Below, piece by piece: positions 26,149 through 35,308 of a stretch of DNA of 64,000 nucleotides. Positions within the stretch are counted from its first letter, which is position 1. Every line of letters begins with the position of its first letter. The notes below the pieces were generated by a model. That model was given only the letters and a program-made list of their open reading frames with translations, was not told the origin of the DNA and searched no databases. The position numbers and the translations under genes were made by a program. Origin of the DNA: Methylophaga sp. (GTDB taxonomy: Bacteria > Pseudomonadota > Gammaproteobacteria > Nitrosococcales > Methylophagaceae); assembly GCA_002696735.1 (NCBI GenBank), contig NZSL01000008.1, positions 186,001 through 250,000 on the forward strand, in the 5' to 3' direction.

Positions 26149-26863
26149 AACCAATCTGTTTTTCATCCTCGTGCTGAGTCTGTTTATCTCCAGCAGCCAT
26201 GCCGATGATAATTATGATGGGCATGGGCACGAGCATGAATCGCAAATCTTTCATGCCTTATGGTTTGAAGCCCAACATGGCGGTGGCAGTGAAGGTGATA
26301 AAACCCATGTTGAATGGGATGGCTGGATCGGCGGGGACTATCACAAGCTCTGGCTGAAAGGTGAACTGGAAGGTCACAAAGGCAAGCTGGAACAAAGCGA
26401 AGTCTGGGCGTTGTACAGCCGAAATGTGCACGACTTCTGGGATGCTCAACTGGGTCTGCGTGTGGATACCCAACCAGAATCGACCCGCTATCTAACGTTG
26501 GGCTTTAATGGTCTGGCACCTTACCTGTTTGAAACGCAGGCGCATTTCTTCATCAGTGATTACGGTGATGTCAGTGCCCGGCTGAAACAGAAAAACCATC
26601 TGCTGTTCACCCAGCGGTTTGGCTTTGAACCCTACTATCAACTGGACTTTACTGCCCAGAATGTTGAACGTCAGGAATTAGGCCGGGGCTTAAGCGAGGG
26701 TGAAATCGGCTTCAAACTGTTTTATGAAATCACCCGTAAAGTCGTGCCTTATCTGGATCTGAAATACGAACGCAAATTTGGCCGAACGGCGTCTATCGCC
26801 CGAAATGCTGATGAGAGCGAAGAAGACTGGATAGCTTCAGTCGGTATCAAACTGCTGTTCTAA
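26135..26863 (+). CDS. copB: Copper resistance outer membrane protein CopB
   Basis: The real start is the ATG at 26135 with GGGAGG seven bases upstream, inside the end of copA. The 242-residue protein has a signal peptide, a short His-rich leader (DGHGHEHES) and the CopB beta-barrel pattern (WDGWIGGDYHKLWLKGE, YLTLGFNGLAPYLFE, TQRFGFEPYYQLD), ending in a C-terminal aromatic residue (KLLF). CopB binds or sequesters copper in the outer membrane. The His/Met-rich N-terminal segment is much shorter than in Pseudomonas CopB. Confidence 0.93.
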   Translation: MIITKTNLFFILVLSLFISSSHADDNYDGHGHEHESQIFHALWFEAQHGGGSEGDKTHVEWDGWIGGDYHKLWLKGELEGHKGKLEQSEVWALYSRNVHDFWDAQLGLRVDTQPESTRYLTLGFNGLAPYLFETQAHFFISDYGDVSARLKQKNHLLFTQRFGFEPYYQLDFTAQNVERQELGRGLSEGEIGFKLFYEITRKVVPYLDLKYERKFGRTASIARNADESEEDWIASVGIKLLF

Positions 26864-26887
26864 AAGAGCTCTATTTTTCAAAAACCT

Positions 26888-26912
26888 CGTTCCCATGGTC
26901 CGCGTGGGAACG
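26888..26912. repeat. REP-like palindromic repeat (copy 1)
   Basis: CGTTCCCATGGTCCGCGTGGGAACG is almost a perfect palindrome and is preceded by ACCT. A degenerate relative occurs at 31150-31174. Such CGTTCCCAYGC-type elements are common intergenic repeats in gammaproteobacteria. It may also serve to end copLAB transcripts. Confidence 0.65.
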
Positions 26913-27015
26913 CAGCTTTTTACCTTAAAGATGGGACCAATATTCATAGAATTAATAAAAGTACGGTATATTCATTTAAAAATCTTTAAAAGAATCTATC
27001 GAGAAACCTAAAATA

Positions 27016-27990
27016 ATGTTGTCAAAACAACATGCTTTCTATCGTGATGAACACTTAAGTGATGTCTCTGAACAACAGGCAGCACAAGACTGGTTACCAT
27101 TGGAAATAGCTCAAATTTCTTCTGGTGATTATCAAGGGCGAATTAAAGAATTAGGCAACCAGGATGTCAGAGTTGTTTTTGAGCAGCAAAATTGTACCGT
27201 TCATAAACGTGGCATCATGGATGCCAAACTCTGCACCATTTCTTTTGTTCGCTCTTCAGACACTTCCCTGCGGTTTTCTGAATATAACGCGTTTAAAAAT
27301 GCCTTATTTTTTCTTCCATGCAATGCCGAGCTGGATATTCAGGTCGGTGCCGATGTAGAAACCGTCTATTTTCGGTTTGAAGAATCGGCCCTGCTGGAAT
27401 CGGCCAGAGCCATTAACCCACAACGTTGGGAAAATACGCCTGACAATCTACTGCTTTTTGATGCTATTGACCGTCGATATTTAGATCGTTTTACCGACCA
27501 CCTTTATGAAAACTCTGTTTTACATTCAACCGAAGGTCTTACCCGGCGTGAAGAATACGTTGCCTCTTCGATTATGGAGCAGGTGTTATTAACCTTAGAT
27601 TCGTCTCAGATACACGAAACAACCTCACCAGATGTGATTGCTCGGCGGCGAGCATGTGAATTGGTGAATCAGGCTATAAACTATGTAAATTCGGGGCTTG
27701 AGAGCCACACTTGTCACAGCATCGTCGATATCTGTACCGATTTGAAAATCAGTCAACGTAATCTGCAATACTGCTTTAAAAAAGTATTGGATATTAGTCC
27801 TAACGCCTATCTCTATCGGCTGAGACTCAATCGGGTACGCGCCCAATTGCTTAGACCCAAAGACAGTGATGTGACGGTTACCGAAGTCGCTTTTCACTGG
27901 CATTTCTGGCATCTGGGACGTTTCTCCAGTGATTATGTTCAGCTTTTTGGTGAGCTCCCCTCTGCGACACTTCGCCGTTCATTGACCTAA
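27016..27990 (+). CDS. AraC family transcriptional regulator (paralogue 2)
   Basis: This 324-residue regulator is colinear with the one at 15724-16695. Shared strings include AQDWLP, DVRVVFEQQN, ISQRNLQY.FKK, SPNAYLYRLRLNRVRAQLL and HWHFWHLGRFS. The C-terminal 100 residues carry the two AraC helix-turn-helices. It is followed by an autotransporter gene and a 19-bp element nearly identical to the one behind paralogue 1. The pair therefore looks like a duplicated regulator-target module that has since diverged. Confidence 0.88.
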   Translation: MLSKQHAFYRDEHLSDVSEQQAAQDWLPLEIAQISSGDYQGRIKELGNQDVRVVFEQQNCTVHKRGIMDAKLCTISFVRSSDTSLRFSEYNAFKNALFFLPCNAELDIQVGADVETVYFRFEESALLESARAINPQRWENTPDNLLLFDAIDRRYLDRFTDHLYENSVLHSTEGLTRREEYVASSIMEQVLLTLDSSQIHETTSPDVIARRRACELVNQAINYVNSGLESHTCHSIVDICTDLKISQRNLQYCFKKVLDISPNAYLYRLRLNRVRAQLLRPKDSDVTVTEVAFHWHFWHLGRFSSDYVQLFGELPSATLRRSLT

Positions 27991-28009
27991 ATCCTGTCCA
28001 ATTTTCCGG

Positions 28010-28028
28010 TTTGCGGAAATCGGATAGT
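28010..28028 (+). promoter_or_regulatory. Conserved 19-bp element, candidate AraC operator (copy 2)
   Basis: TTTGCGGAAATCGGATAGT matches the element at 16902-16920 in 18 of 19 positions. It lies 57 bases before the autotransporter start and 20 bases after the AraC gene. The left part (TTCCGGTTTGCGGAA, starting at 28005) is itself a partial palindrome. Confidence 0.55.
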
Positions 28029-28085
28029 CGTAATGTGTTCATCTGCGTAAGTTAATTGGATTTGTTCGCTCAATAGGAATAATCC

Positions 28086-31000
28086 ATGAACCGCTATTTC
28101 CGGTTTATACGTAAGACAACTTCATCCATCTTGATGTCATTATCTGAAGTCCTATCCCATCACTACTTACATAAAACCGCTATCACATTGGTCGCAACAT
28201 TGGTTGGGACGACTGCCGTTTTAGGCACAGCCGAGGCCATTGATTTTAACTGGAACGCAGGCACTGGTGACTGGGAGAACGGCAGCAACTGGTCTAATGG
28301 CTTCGGTTCAATGGTTCCAGATGAGGATGCTTTTGCCTTTGTTGATAATGGCGGCACCGCACAGGTACAGACAACCGACTCAGTAGCAGGTTATGTCTAT
28401 ATTGGCAACGTAAATAGTGGAGCACTGGATATTTTTGGCGGCGGCCAATTGGAGAGCTTTTATGGTAATGAAATAGGCCGCAACGCTGGCAGCAGTGGAG
28501 CAGTTACTGTAGACGGAATTGGCTCAAGCTGGCAGCTCACTGGCCCAAGTGCCAGTTTAGACGTGGGCGCCTCTGGTGAAGGCAGTCTTACTATTACCAA
28601 TGGCGGTGAAGTGCTCAATGCTGACTCTTTTTTGAGCACTTCGATAGGTGACAATGCTGGCAGCAGCGGTACGGTTACAGTGGATGGCACTGGATCAAAA
28701 TTGACGAACATTAACGCCGGCATAAACGTAGGCAACTCGGGCAACGGCACGCTTAATATTCTTAATGGTGGTTCGGTCAGCAACACATTTGGCTCTGTCG
28801 GTCGTCTATCTGGCGCTACAGGAACAGTGACTGTGGACGGCGCTGGTTCTAGTTGGAACAACAGTAACGCTTTAGGTTTAGGCGACTGGGGAAACGGAAC
28901 GCTGAATATCATTAATGATGGGCTGGTAACGGTCGCCAGTGGTGCAGCTACTGTTGAATTAGGACGGTTTGGCGGCAGCGGCACACTGAATATGGGTAAT
29001 GGTGGTGCGGCAGGCATTCTCAATGCGGCGGCAGTCAATGGTGGCCCAGGCACGGCTACACTTAATTTCAACCATAATGAGAGTAATTATTTTTTTACCA
29101 ACGACAGTACTTCGGGTGGCGATACCATCAGAATAACTGGAACCACCGATGTCAATTTTGTTGGCAGCGGCACAACGTATATAAGTGGTAATAACACTTA
29201 CACCGGCAGCACTAATATTAGTAGCGGAAAGTTAGTAGTGTATAACGGCGGAACATTGGGAAACAACAGTGCGGTGACCGTTGGTACTGGTGCCATGCTT
29301 GAAGCATTATCTGATCTGACAATTGGCTCGTTAGCAGGTAATGGTACTGTTGATGTGGATACCGGGTCGGGTGGCTTTACACTGACCGTTGGTGGCGATA
29401 ATACGTCCACTGTTTTTAGCGGCACAATTATTGACTTTAGTTATTTAACTAAAACAGGAACTGGAACGCTTACCATGACTGGCAACAACCCTTATTACGG
29501 TGCCACTATCATTAATGATGGACTGCTTATCGTTAATGGCTCCATTGCTAACTCCGGTACAACGGTCAATGCAGGTGGTGCGCTGGGTGGTAGTGGCACA
29601 CTTGGCAGTATTACAATCAATGGCGGCTCCCTCGCTCCTGGCAACTCGATCGGCACAATGAACGTCTCCGGTAGTGTTGATTTCTCTGGTGGCGGTGTTT
29701 ATGAGGTGGAAGTGGATGCCGCAGGCAATTCCGACTTGATTAATGCCACCGCCATGGCCACCCTCACTAACGGCACGGTGTTGGTTTTACCTGAGTCGGG
29801 CAACTATTCGCTTAGCACTGATTACACCATCCTCAGCGCAGCAGGCGGGTTAGGCGGTACTACATTTGATAGCATCAGCTCCAATCTCGCCTTTCTCACT
29901 CCGACACTGACTTACGATGCCAGTAATGTCCTCCTAAACTTGCGTCGTAATTCATTTGACTATGCTTCTGTTGCGAATACGCCTAACCAGACAGCTGTAA
30001 GCTCAACGCTCGATACCCTCGCGCTCGATAACATCTCTAGTCTGGATAACCTGTTTAATAATCTTAATATTCTGTCGGATCAAGGGGCCCAACAAGCCTA
30101 TGACTCACTCAGTGGTGTGCAGCACACTCACAGCAATCTAATCGCTTTGCAATCCCTTAATCAGTTCCAGGGTTTGCTGCTTGGGCGCTTACATAGCAGT
30201 TCCTCCACTCTGGCCGATAACGGAAAGATCCAGCTTGTCTACAATGACACCGGCACGATGACGGATGCAGGAATGTCATTAATAGGTGAAAAGCCTGCTA
30301 ACAATCGTGGCTGGTGGCTGCGTGGTACTGGCAGTTATGCCGATATTGATGGTACATCCAATGCCAGCGGTGCCTATTACAAATCAGCTGGTACAGCCGC
30401 CGGACGCGATATCTTTGTGGATGATTTACTCACAGTGGGGCTGGCTTTAGGCTATAACCGGACCGATGCCAGCGTGTCACAAGGTACTCTGGATGTAGAC
30501 AGTTATCAGGTCGCTTTGTATGGCAAAAGGTTATTTACTGATAATTATTATGTGAGTGGTATCGCTGGTGTTGGCTATCATGATTTTGAGAGCAAACGTG
30601 GTATCACTGTTGGTCTATCAAATTCGACTGCCAGAGCGGATTACCATGCATGGACCAGCAACCTCGCCGTTGAAATTGGCCGACTGATTGAAGTTAGTGA
30701 GAATACAAACCTCACGCCTCTCGCTGGACTAGAATATGCTCACACTAATCGGACAGATTTCGTTGAAAAAGATGCAGATGAAGGCAATCTTAACGTCCGT
30801 CGTGACCGGCAGGATTCATTAAAATCGGTTCTCGGTACACGTATTACGCATCGGTGGAAAACCAAACGTGGCTACCGTATTCAACCTACAGCTGAAATGG
30901 CCTGGGTGCACGAATTGATGGATAACGAAGCGCAGATGCGTGCAGGTTTTGCTGCCACCTCGCTGGCTAACTTCCAGGTTGATGGCCCGGAGCTTAACCG

Positions 31001-31136
31001 TGATCGAGCCAGACTAGCTCTGGGTCTCGATATGCAGATGACTGAGCTGACTTCAATACAATTGGGCTATCAAGGCGAATGGGCCAGTTCTGACCAACGT
31101 CATGATCTCTCCGCTACCCTAAAAATGCTTTGGTAA
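28086..31136 (+). CDS. Autotransporter outer membrane beta-barrel protein (type V secretion)
   Basis: This 1016-residue type Va autotransporter begins with an extended signal region of about 52 residues (hydrophobic core ITLVATLVGTTAVLG, cleavage near AEA-ID). The passenger (about 53-640) is a beta-helix built from repeated units resembling GSSGTVTVDGTGSKL and GNGTLNILNGGSV, plus autotransporter-repeat strands (SGTGTLTMTGNNPYYGATII-like, GNSIGTMNVSG). The last 280 residues form the translocator barrel (WWLRGTGSYADIDG onward) ending in KMLW with the required terminal aromatic. Function of the passenger is unknown, with adhesion or biofilm plausible. Confidence 0.9.
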   Translation: MNRYFRFIRKTTSSILMSLSEVLSHHYLHKTAITLVATLVGTTAVLGTAEAIDFNWNAGTGDWENGSNWSNGFGSMVPDEDAFAFVDNGGTAQVQTTDSVAGYVYIGNVNSGALDIFGGGQLESFYGNEIGRNAGSSGAVTVDGIGSSWQLTGPSASLDVGASGEGSLTITNGGEVLNADSFLSTSIGDNAGSSGTVTVDGTGSKLTNINAGINVGNSGNGTLNILNGGSVSNTFGSVGRLSGATGTVTVDGAGSSWNNSNALGLGDWGNGTLNIINDGLVTVASGAATVELGRFGGSGTLNMGNGGAAGILNAAAVNGGPGTATLNFNHNESNYFFTNDSTSGGDTIRITGTTDVNFVGSGTTYISGNNTYTGSTNISSGKLVVYNGGTLGNNSAVTVGTGAMLEALSDLTIGSLAGNGTVDVDTGSGGFTLTVGGDNTSTVFSGTIIDFSYLTKTGTGTLTMTGNNPYYGATIINDGLLIVNGSIANSGTTVNAGGALGGSGTLGSITINGGSLAPGNSIGTMNVSGSVDFSGGGVYEVEVDAAGNSDLINATAMATLTNGTVLVLPESGNYSLSTDYTILSAAGGLGGTTFDSISSNLAFLTPTLTYDASNVLLNLRRNSFDYASVANTPNQTAVSSTLDTLALDNISSLDNLFNNLNILSDQGAQQAYDSLSGVQHTHSNLIALQSLNQFQGLLLGRLHSSSSTLADNGKIQLVYNDTGTMTDAGMSLIGEKPANNRGWWLRGTGSYADIDGTSNASGAYYKSAGTAAGRDIFVDDLLTVGLALGYNRTDASVSQGTLDVDSYQVALYGKRLFTDNYYVSGIAGVGYHDFESKRGITVGLSNSTARADYHAWTSNLAVEIGRLIEVSENTNLTPLAGLEYAHTNRTDFVEKDADEGNLNVRRDRQDSLKSVLGTRITHRWKTKRGYRIQPTAEMAWVHELMDNEAQMRAGFAATSLANFQVDGPELNRDRARLALGLDMQMTELTSIQLGYQGEWASSDQRHDLSATLKMLW

Positions 31137-31448
31137 TATAACTAAATCTCGTTCACATGCTCTGCGTGGGGACGTTAAGCTAACAAAAGCTTTAACTCAT
31201 TTTTTAAAACAATGGGCTCTCAATAATTGACCTAAATTGAAGCCTGATTAATAAATTTGCTCTAAATTTGGGCAAAATTATCGAATTCTCTCAAAACCGT
31301 TTTAATGACAAAAATTCTCGTTTTCCTCTTAAAGCTATTGGTTTTGCTTGGTTAAGTTTTTCAGAGAACTGGTAAAGCCACTCTCAAACTGACACGGTGC
31401 ATTTTTTGCTTATACATCAGATTATTAGACTTAACAGGTGTCAGCATT
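31137..31448. other. Intergenic region after the autotransporter
   Basis: These 312 bases contain the degenerate REP-like element (31150-31174). The remainder is AT-rich sequence with no ORF or RNA recognised. The 19-bp AraC-linked element is absent here. Confidence 0.5.
31150..31174. repeat. REP-like palindromic repeat (copy 2, degenerate)
   Basis: CGTTCACATGCTCTGCGTGGGGACG, preceded by ATCT, is a diverged form of the palindrome at 26888-26912. The two copies flank the second AraC-autotransporter pair. Confidence 0.5.
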
Positions 31449-32405
31449 ATGTTCAGTCAATCTGCTGTATTTGATGATGTGAATCAACATGCCCATTCTT
31501 TGCAGAACTGGCCACAGGAATATGCTCAACTAAGCTCGGGCAAATTTGAAGGTTTCCTTGAAGATATCCAGCTGGATTCCGTGCGGGTTTTTCGTGAACG
31601 AATGAAACAAAGCGTAGTGCAGAACACCCATACACCCACTGGGAAAATCAGTTTAATGATTCCGCATAATATGGATGCCAGTGATACTTCTGATCAGGCC
31701 CGGCAGATCATGGCCGATGGGGTGACTCTGCTCCCTTACGAAAGTGATTTTGCTTTTGTGGGTCCCGCGGAATTGGATTACAGTGTCATAGCCGTTGATC
31801 AGCAACGCCTAAGTCAATTGCTCAGTCCTGAAACCTATTCACGTCTTATCGGGTTTAACAAAAGTCATGGTGTGAAAACGGACTCTGCAACGTTAACCCG
31901 GCTTCGTCATCATCTTGCCGCACTGCTGCAGCAGTTAACGTCTATTCCCGAAGACGCGGCATTATCAGAGAGCCAAATCCAGCAACAGCTAAAAGCCATT
32001 GAAGATAAGATTATATTAATGGTGTTGGTCATATATGACGCTAAAGAAACCGGCATCAGTCATCCAAAAAGATTGGGCAATCAACATAACTCTATTGTGC
32101 AACGCTGCCATGATTATGTGACGTCAAGCGAAGGCAGCTGTGCCAGCGTGGTGGATATTTGTGAGTCATTACATATCCCGCATCGCACATTGAATTACAG
32201 TTTTCATAAAGCCACCGGCACCTCGCCGATGCAATATTTGCGGGCTGTTAAACTGAATGCCGCACGGCGTGATTTATTGCAGACTGCTTTTTCGATAACG
32301 GATATCGCCGCCAATTACGGCTTCTTTCATATGGGGTATTTTTCGCAGGAATATCGCCGTTTATTTGGCGAAACGCCGAGCATGACGCGTAAGCTTTATG
32401 CCTGA
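31449..32405 (+). CDS. AraC family transcriptional regulator (third, more distant)
   Basis: This 318-residue regulator has the same two-part plan as the other two AraC proteins in the window (LSSGKFEGFLEDIQLDSVRV in the sensor part, then VVDICESLHIPHRTLNYSFHK and ITDIAANYGFFHMGYFSQEY in the DNA-binding part) but clearly lower identity. It resembles QhpR/EutR-type regulators of amine-utilisation genes. The copper amine oxidase operon converges from the right, and the last 45 bases overlap the CtaG-like gene on the other strand. It may control that operon, which is inference. Confidence 0.87.
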   Translation: MFSQSAVFDDVNQHAHSLQNWPQEYAQLSSGKFEGFLEDIQLDSVRVFRERMKQSVVQNTHTPTGKISLMIPHNMDASDTSDQARQIMADGVTLLPYESDFAFVGPAELDYSVIAVDQQRLSQLLSPETYSRLIGFNKSHGVKTDSATLTRLRHHLAALLQQLTSIPEDAALSESQIQQQLKAIEDKIILMVLVIYDAKETGISHPKRLGNQHNSIVQRCHDYVTSSEGSCASVVDICESLHIPHRTLNYSFHKATGTSPMQYLRAVKLNAARRDLLQTAFSITDIAANYGFFHMGYFSQEYRRLFGETPSMTRKLYA

Positions 32406-33095
32406 TGTTCCGGTTTGCCAATAGGCTAATCCAGCTATTATAAATATCAGCCCACCCAAATATTGATCGGCCACCGCAGAAAGCTGCAGCCAGTCCGGTA
32501 AGTTGTTCATCATCATATGGTGATGGTGGGGTCCTAAATGAGTATCGCTGTACATATTTGGGAACACCAGCATCAACAATCCCCAAAGCACTAACGGCAT
32601 GATCACAGTTAACAGCGTTAAGTTTTGCCAATAACTTGTCTGCTGATGTTTTTGTATCATCATCAAACACAAGGCTATGCCGCTCAATGCCATAAGCCAT
32701 TTCATTACGCTGTATAACAGTGCACTTTGCATAAATAACGGATGCAATTCCGGTAACATCCACACCCAGGTTAATACGGCAAAGCCGCTCATCAATAGCG
32801 TCAATGGCCAATGTGAAGCAGCAACCGCATTAGACGGTTTTCGTGCTGAGTGATGTTGCAACGCACTGATCCATAATAACGGTGCAAGATGATGCACCAT
32901 CACACTCTGAGCGCTGTGCAACCAGATTGAATAGCGTGCCAAGGCATCAAACCACGGTAGCATACCGGTCAAAAACACCACATTCCCGATAATAAATAAC
33001 AAAGGTCGGTTGATTAGTTGATTGGCAACACTCCATTGATGCAGCGTGATCACAAAGATCACACTGCATAACAGATCCGCCGTGGTGAGCAGCAT
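32361..33095 (-). CDS. CtaG-like multi-helix membrane protein (cytochrome oxidase assembly family)
   Basis: This 244-residue protein has about six transmembrane helices. The CtaG/caa3-assembly landmarks are present: SVMVHHLAPLLW in one helix and DQYLGGLIFIIAGL near the C-terminus. A loop before the last helix reads HLGPHHHHMMMNN, four His followed by three Met, a likely copper-binding stretch. The gene starts nine bases after the amine oxidase stop, so the two form an operon. A role in supplying copper to the oxidase is attractive but inferred. Its 3' end overlaps the AraC gene by 45 bases antisense. Confidence 0.78.
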   Translation of the reverse strand: MLLTTADLLCSVIFVITLHQWSVANQLINRPLLFIIGNVVFLTGMLPWFDALARYSIWLHSAQSVMVHHLAPLLWISALQHHSARKPSNAVAASHWPLTLLMSGFAVLTWVWMLPELHPLFMQSALLYSVMKWLMALSGIALCLMMIQKHQQTSYWQNLTLLTVIMPLVLWGLLMLVFPNMYSDTHLGPHHHHMMMNNLPDWLQLSAVADQYLGGLIFIIAGLAYWQTGTSGIKLTRHARRFAK

Positions 33096-33104
33096 CGTAT
33101 TGAC

Positions 33105-35105
33105 TTATTTGGAGCAGCAACTGCCAGAAGCAGATGCGGTATCAACACTATAGCCATCCACTTCTTTCGGCAGATCCATTGCCGGATTGCCGTCAAAGAA
33201 GTTATTGGGTTTTAACGAAAAGCCAACATATTCCACCGGCATGATTGGAAAATCTTCCGGTTTGCAGACATGCGTATGACCATAGGTATGCCAGACCACA
33301 ATATCGGTGTTTTCAATCGGTCGATTTTTCTCCACATAGAATTGCAGACCATCGCCTTTATTCTGATTGGGATACATGCCTGAGCAATACATTTCATTGG
33401 GATCATACGGCGTCACCCATAAATGCTTGCTGGCAAAACCGGCGCGTTTGCCAATGTAACTATTGGGGCCCGCCAGCATCACCGGATTATGCTCTGCCAC
33501 CAATTTATAACTTGGTGGATTACCGACCGAATTTTTCATATTAGGATTAATGATCTTCCAGAAACGTCCTGTCGCGCCATTGGCTTCACGGGTGGCTTCG
33601 AGTTCGGTTTTGAATAAGGTGGTTTCGGTTTTGAATACATTGCCCCACGGGTTGGTTTCCGCATCCTGATCGGCCGGTGAAAAGTTGGTTTCCACTACGG
33701 AGTTATTTTCGCCATCCAACATCATATGCAGCCTGGCATTAAAGAAATGCTGGTGTGTAGGGCCGTAAATTTCCGGCGTGACAATGCCTCCGAATTTAGG
33801 TTTATCGCCTGGCACCATACCGCTGGTCTGGATAATGCCGGTCAGTTTGGTTTCCTGCTGGATGGTACCGTCCTGATACAGATACCAGTAAAAACCATAA
33901 TCATAGTTACCGACGGTGCAGAAAAAGCTGATGACCAGGCGGCGTGAGCGACGCATTTCATAGGTTTCACTACGAAATTCGTAATGCTTCCATAAGGTGC
34001 CGTAGTCTTCTTCATGCATACACACGGCATTTTTCATCAGAAACGGCAGCCCCTGATCATCCACGGCAGGTATATCAAAATAACGAATAGAACCCAGACA
34101 ATCACAACCGAGTTCCAGTTGGTTGGCCATACGACCCAGCCCGTATTCTCCACCGTCAAAAGCACATTTCCAGTAATGATTGAGCGCGGTATCAGAATAC
34201 GGCACCGCCATATCATTGATACTCGCCCGATAGATGATAGGACGAACCCGCTCGCCATCTTTATAGCTGATTTGATTCAGCACCAGTCCCTCACGTGGGG
34301 TATAGCCCACTCGGAATGACCAGTTCTGCCAATCCACCCTCCAGCCATCCACCGTAAAGCTGACTCCTTCCGGTTGCACGATATGTAACGGTTTCAGGCC
34401 TTCACGGGGTTTGCCTAATGACGGTGTATCGTAATTGCGTTTGGTTTTGGGGACCGGTGTATTCATACCGTCATCAATGATCTCAATAACCTTCTCTTCA
34501 TTGAGATCAATAATCGCCATCAGGCCTTCAATCGGACGGGCATAGCCGTTATCGACAATCTCATCCCGTACAAACGCAACCCCACGCATCAACCGGCGAC
34601 CACGATATTTTTCATCATCACCGTAATAACCAAATGACCAGGGATCGATTTGAATATTTTCAATATCTTTGTCGGTTAAACCACGACGCTTCACCGCTGC
34701 CCTGAAGCCTTCATCGGCTTGCACAATATCCACACAACTGAAGAACTCTTCAACCATTATAGGCGGCTGACCGTTGACTTCCGGGTCCAGTTGTTTCCAC
34801 TCGGTAATCTGCTCAGCAATCAGATCGATTTTGGCTTCGTGAATCAATCCCGTCGATTTATCCAGCACCACCGCAAAGGCTTTACGAGAAATGGGTTTAC
34901 CCGCCTCAAAGGCCAGTACTTCATCTTTGGCAGGTTCATCCAGTTGCAAATAGGGAAAACGGCATGACGGACTGAGCTGTTTCTGTTTTCTGAGCAGCAA
35001 AGTGGCTTCAGCCAATTCTTCAAGGGTCAATGGATCTAACGGATGGGTAGGTTTAATACCGGGTGTGGTTTCTGGTTTATAAGCGGTGTGGATTGGCGTA
35101 TTCAT
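33105..35105 (-). CDS. Primary-amine oxidase (copper/topaquinone)
   Basis: This 666-residue copper amine oxidase converts primary amines to aldehyde, ammonia and hydrogen peroxide. Tyr401 in GNYDYGF is the topaquinone precursor. Copper ligands are His451 and His453 (THQHFF) and probably His612 (YGHTHVCKPED). The usual end motif MPVEYVGFSLKPNNFFDGNP is present. No signal peptide is visible, so it is probably cytoplasmic like the Arthrobacter enzymes. The C-terminus ends SGSCCSK, an unusual vicinal cysteine pair. It is followed at nine bases by the CtaG-like gene. Confidence 0.95.
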   Translation of the reverse strand: MNTPIHTAYKPETTPGIKPTHPLDPLTLEELAEATLLLRKQKQLSPSCRFPYLQLDEPAKDEVLAFEAGKPISRKAFAVVLDKSTGLIHEAKIDLIAEQITEWKQLDPEVNGQPPIMVEEFFSCVDIVQADEGFRAAVKRRGLTDKDIENIQIDPWSFGYYGDDEKYRGRRLMRGVAFVRDEIVDNGYARPIEGLMAIIDLNEEKVIEIIDDGMNTPVPKTKRNYDTPSLGKPREGLKPLHIVQPEGVSFTVDGWRVDWQNWSFRVGYTPREGLVLNQISYKDGERVRPIIYRASINDMAVPYSDTALNHYWKCAFDGGEYGLGRMANQLELGCDCLGSIRYFDIPAVDDQGLPFLMKNAVCMHEEDYGTLWKHYEFRSETYEMRRSRRLVISFFCTVGNYDYGFYWYLYQDGTIQQETKLTGIIQTSGMVPGDKPKFGGIVTPEIYGPTHQHFFNARLHMMLDGENNSVVETNFSPADQDAETNPWGNVFKTETTLFKTELEATREANGATGRFWKIINPNMKNSVGNPPSYKLVAEHNPVMLAGPNSYIGKRAGFASKHLWVTPYDPNEMYCSGMYPNQNKGDGLQFYVEKNRPIENTDIVVWHTYGHTHVCKPEDFPIMPVEYVGFSLKPNNFFDGNPAMDLPKEVDGYSVDTASASGSCCSK

Positions 35106-35308
35106 GGTGACCTCGATGGAATAACATTTCTTACTCCATACTAGTCACTTCAACAATCCGCAATATCACAAACTGGCAAAAGTCGATTATGTTAATTATG
35201 AAAAAACTAACACGCATTATTCAATGACTTTCACCATGCACTATCAAGGAACTCAACTCAGTTCACAACGCTTTGAACCTGATCGACCCGTTTATAAAAC
35301 AGCCATTT

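Noticed and set aside
28460..29071. 203-residue minus-strand ORF inside the autotransporter
   Set aside because: Pro/Val/Ala-rich shadow of the Gly/Asn/Thr repeat region.
26888..31174. The two REP-like palindromes as ends of a mobile element carrying the AraC-autotransporter pair
   Set aside because: The copies differ at several positions, no target duplication or transposase is visible, and such palindromes are common intergenic repeats.
15724..32405. The third AraC gene as a member of the same cassette family
   Set aside because: Its identity to the other two is much lower, it is not followed by a codirectional surface protein gene, and the 19-bp element is not found beside it.
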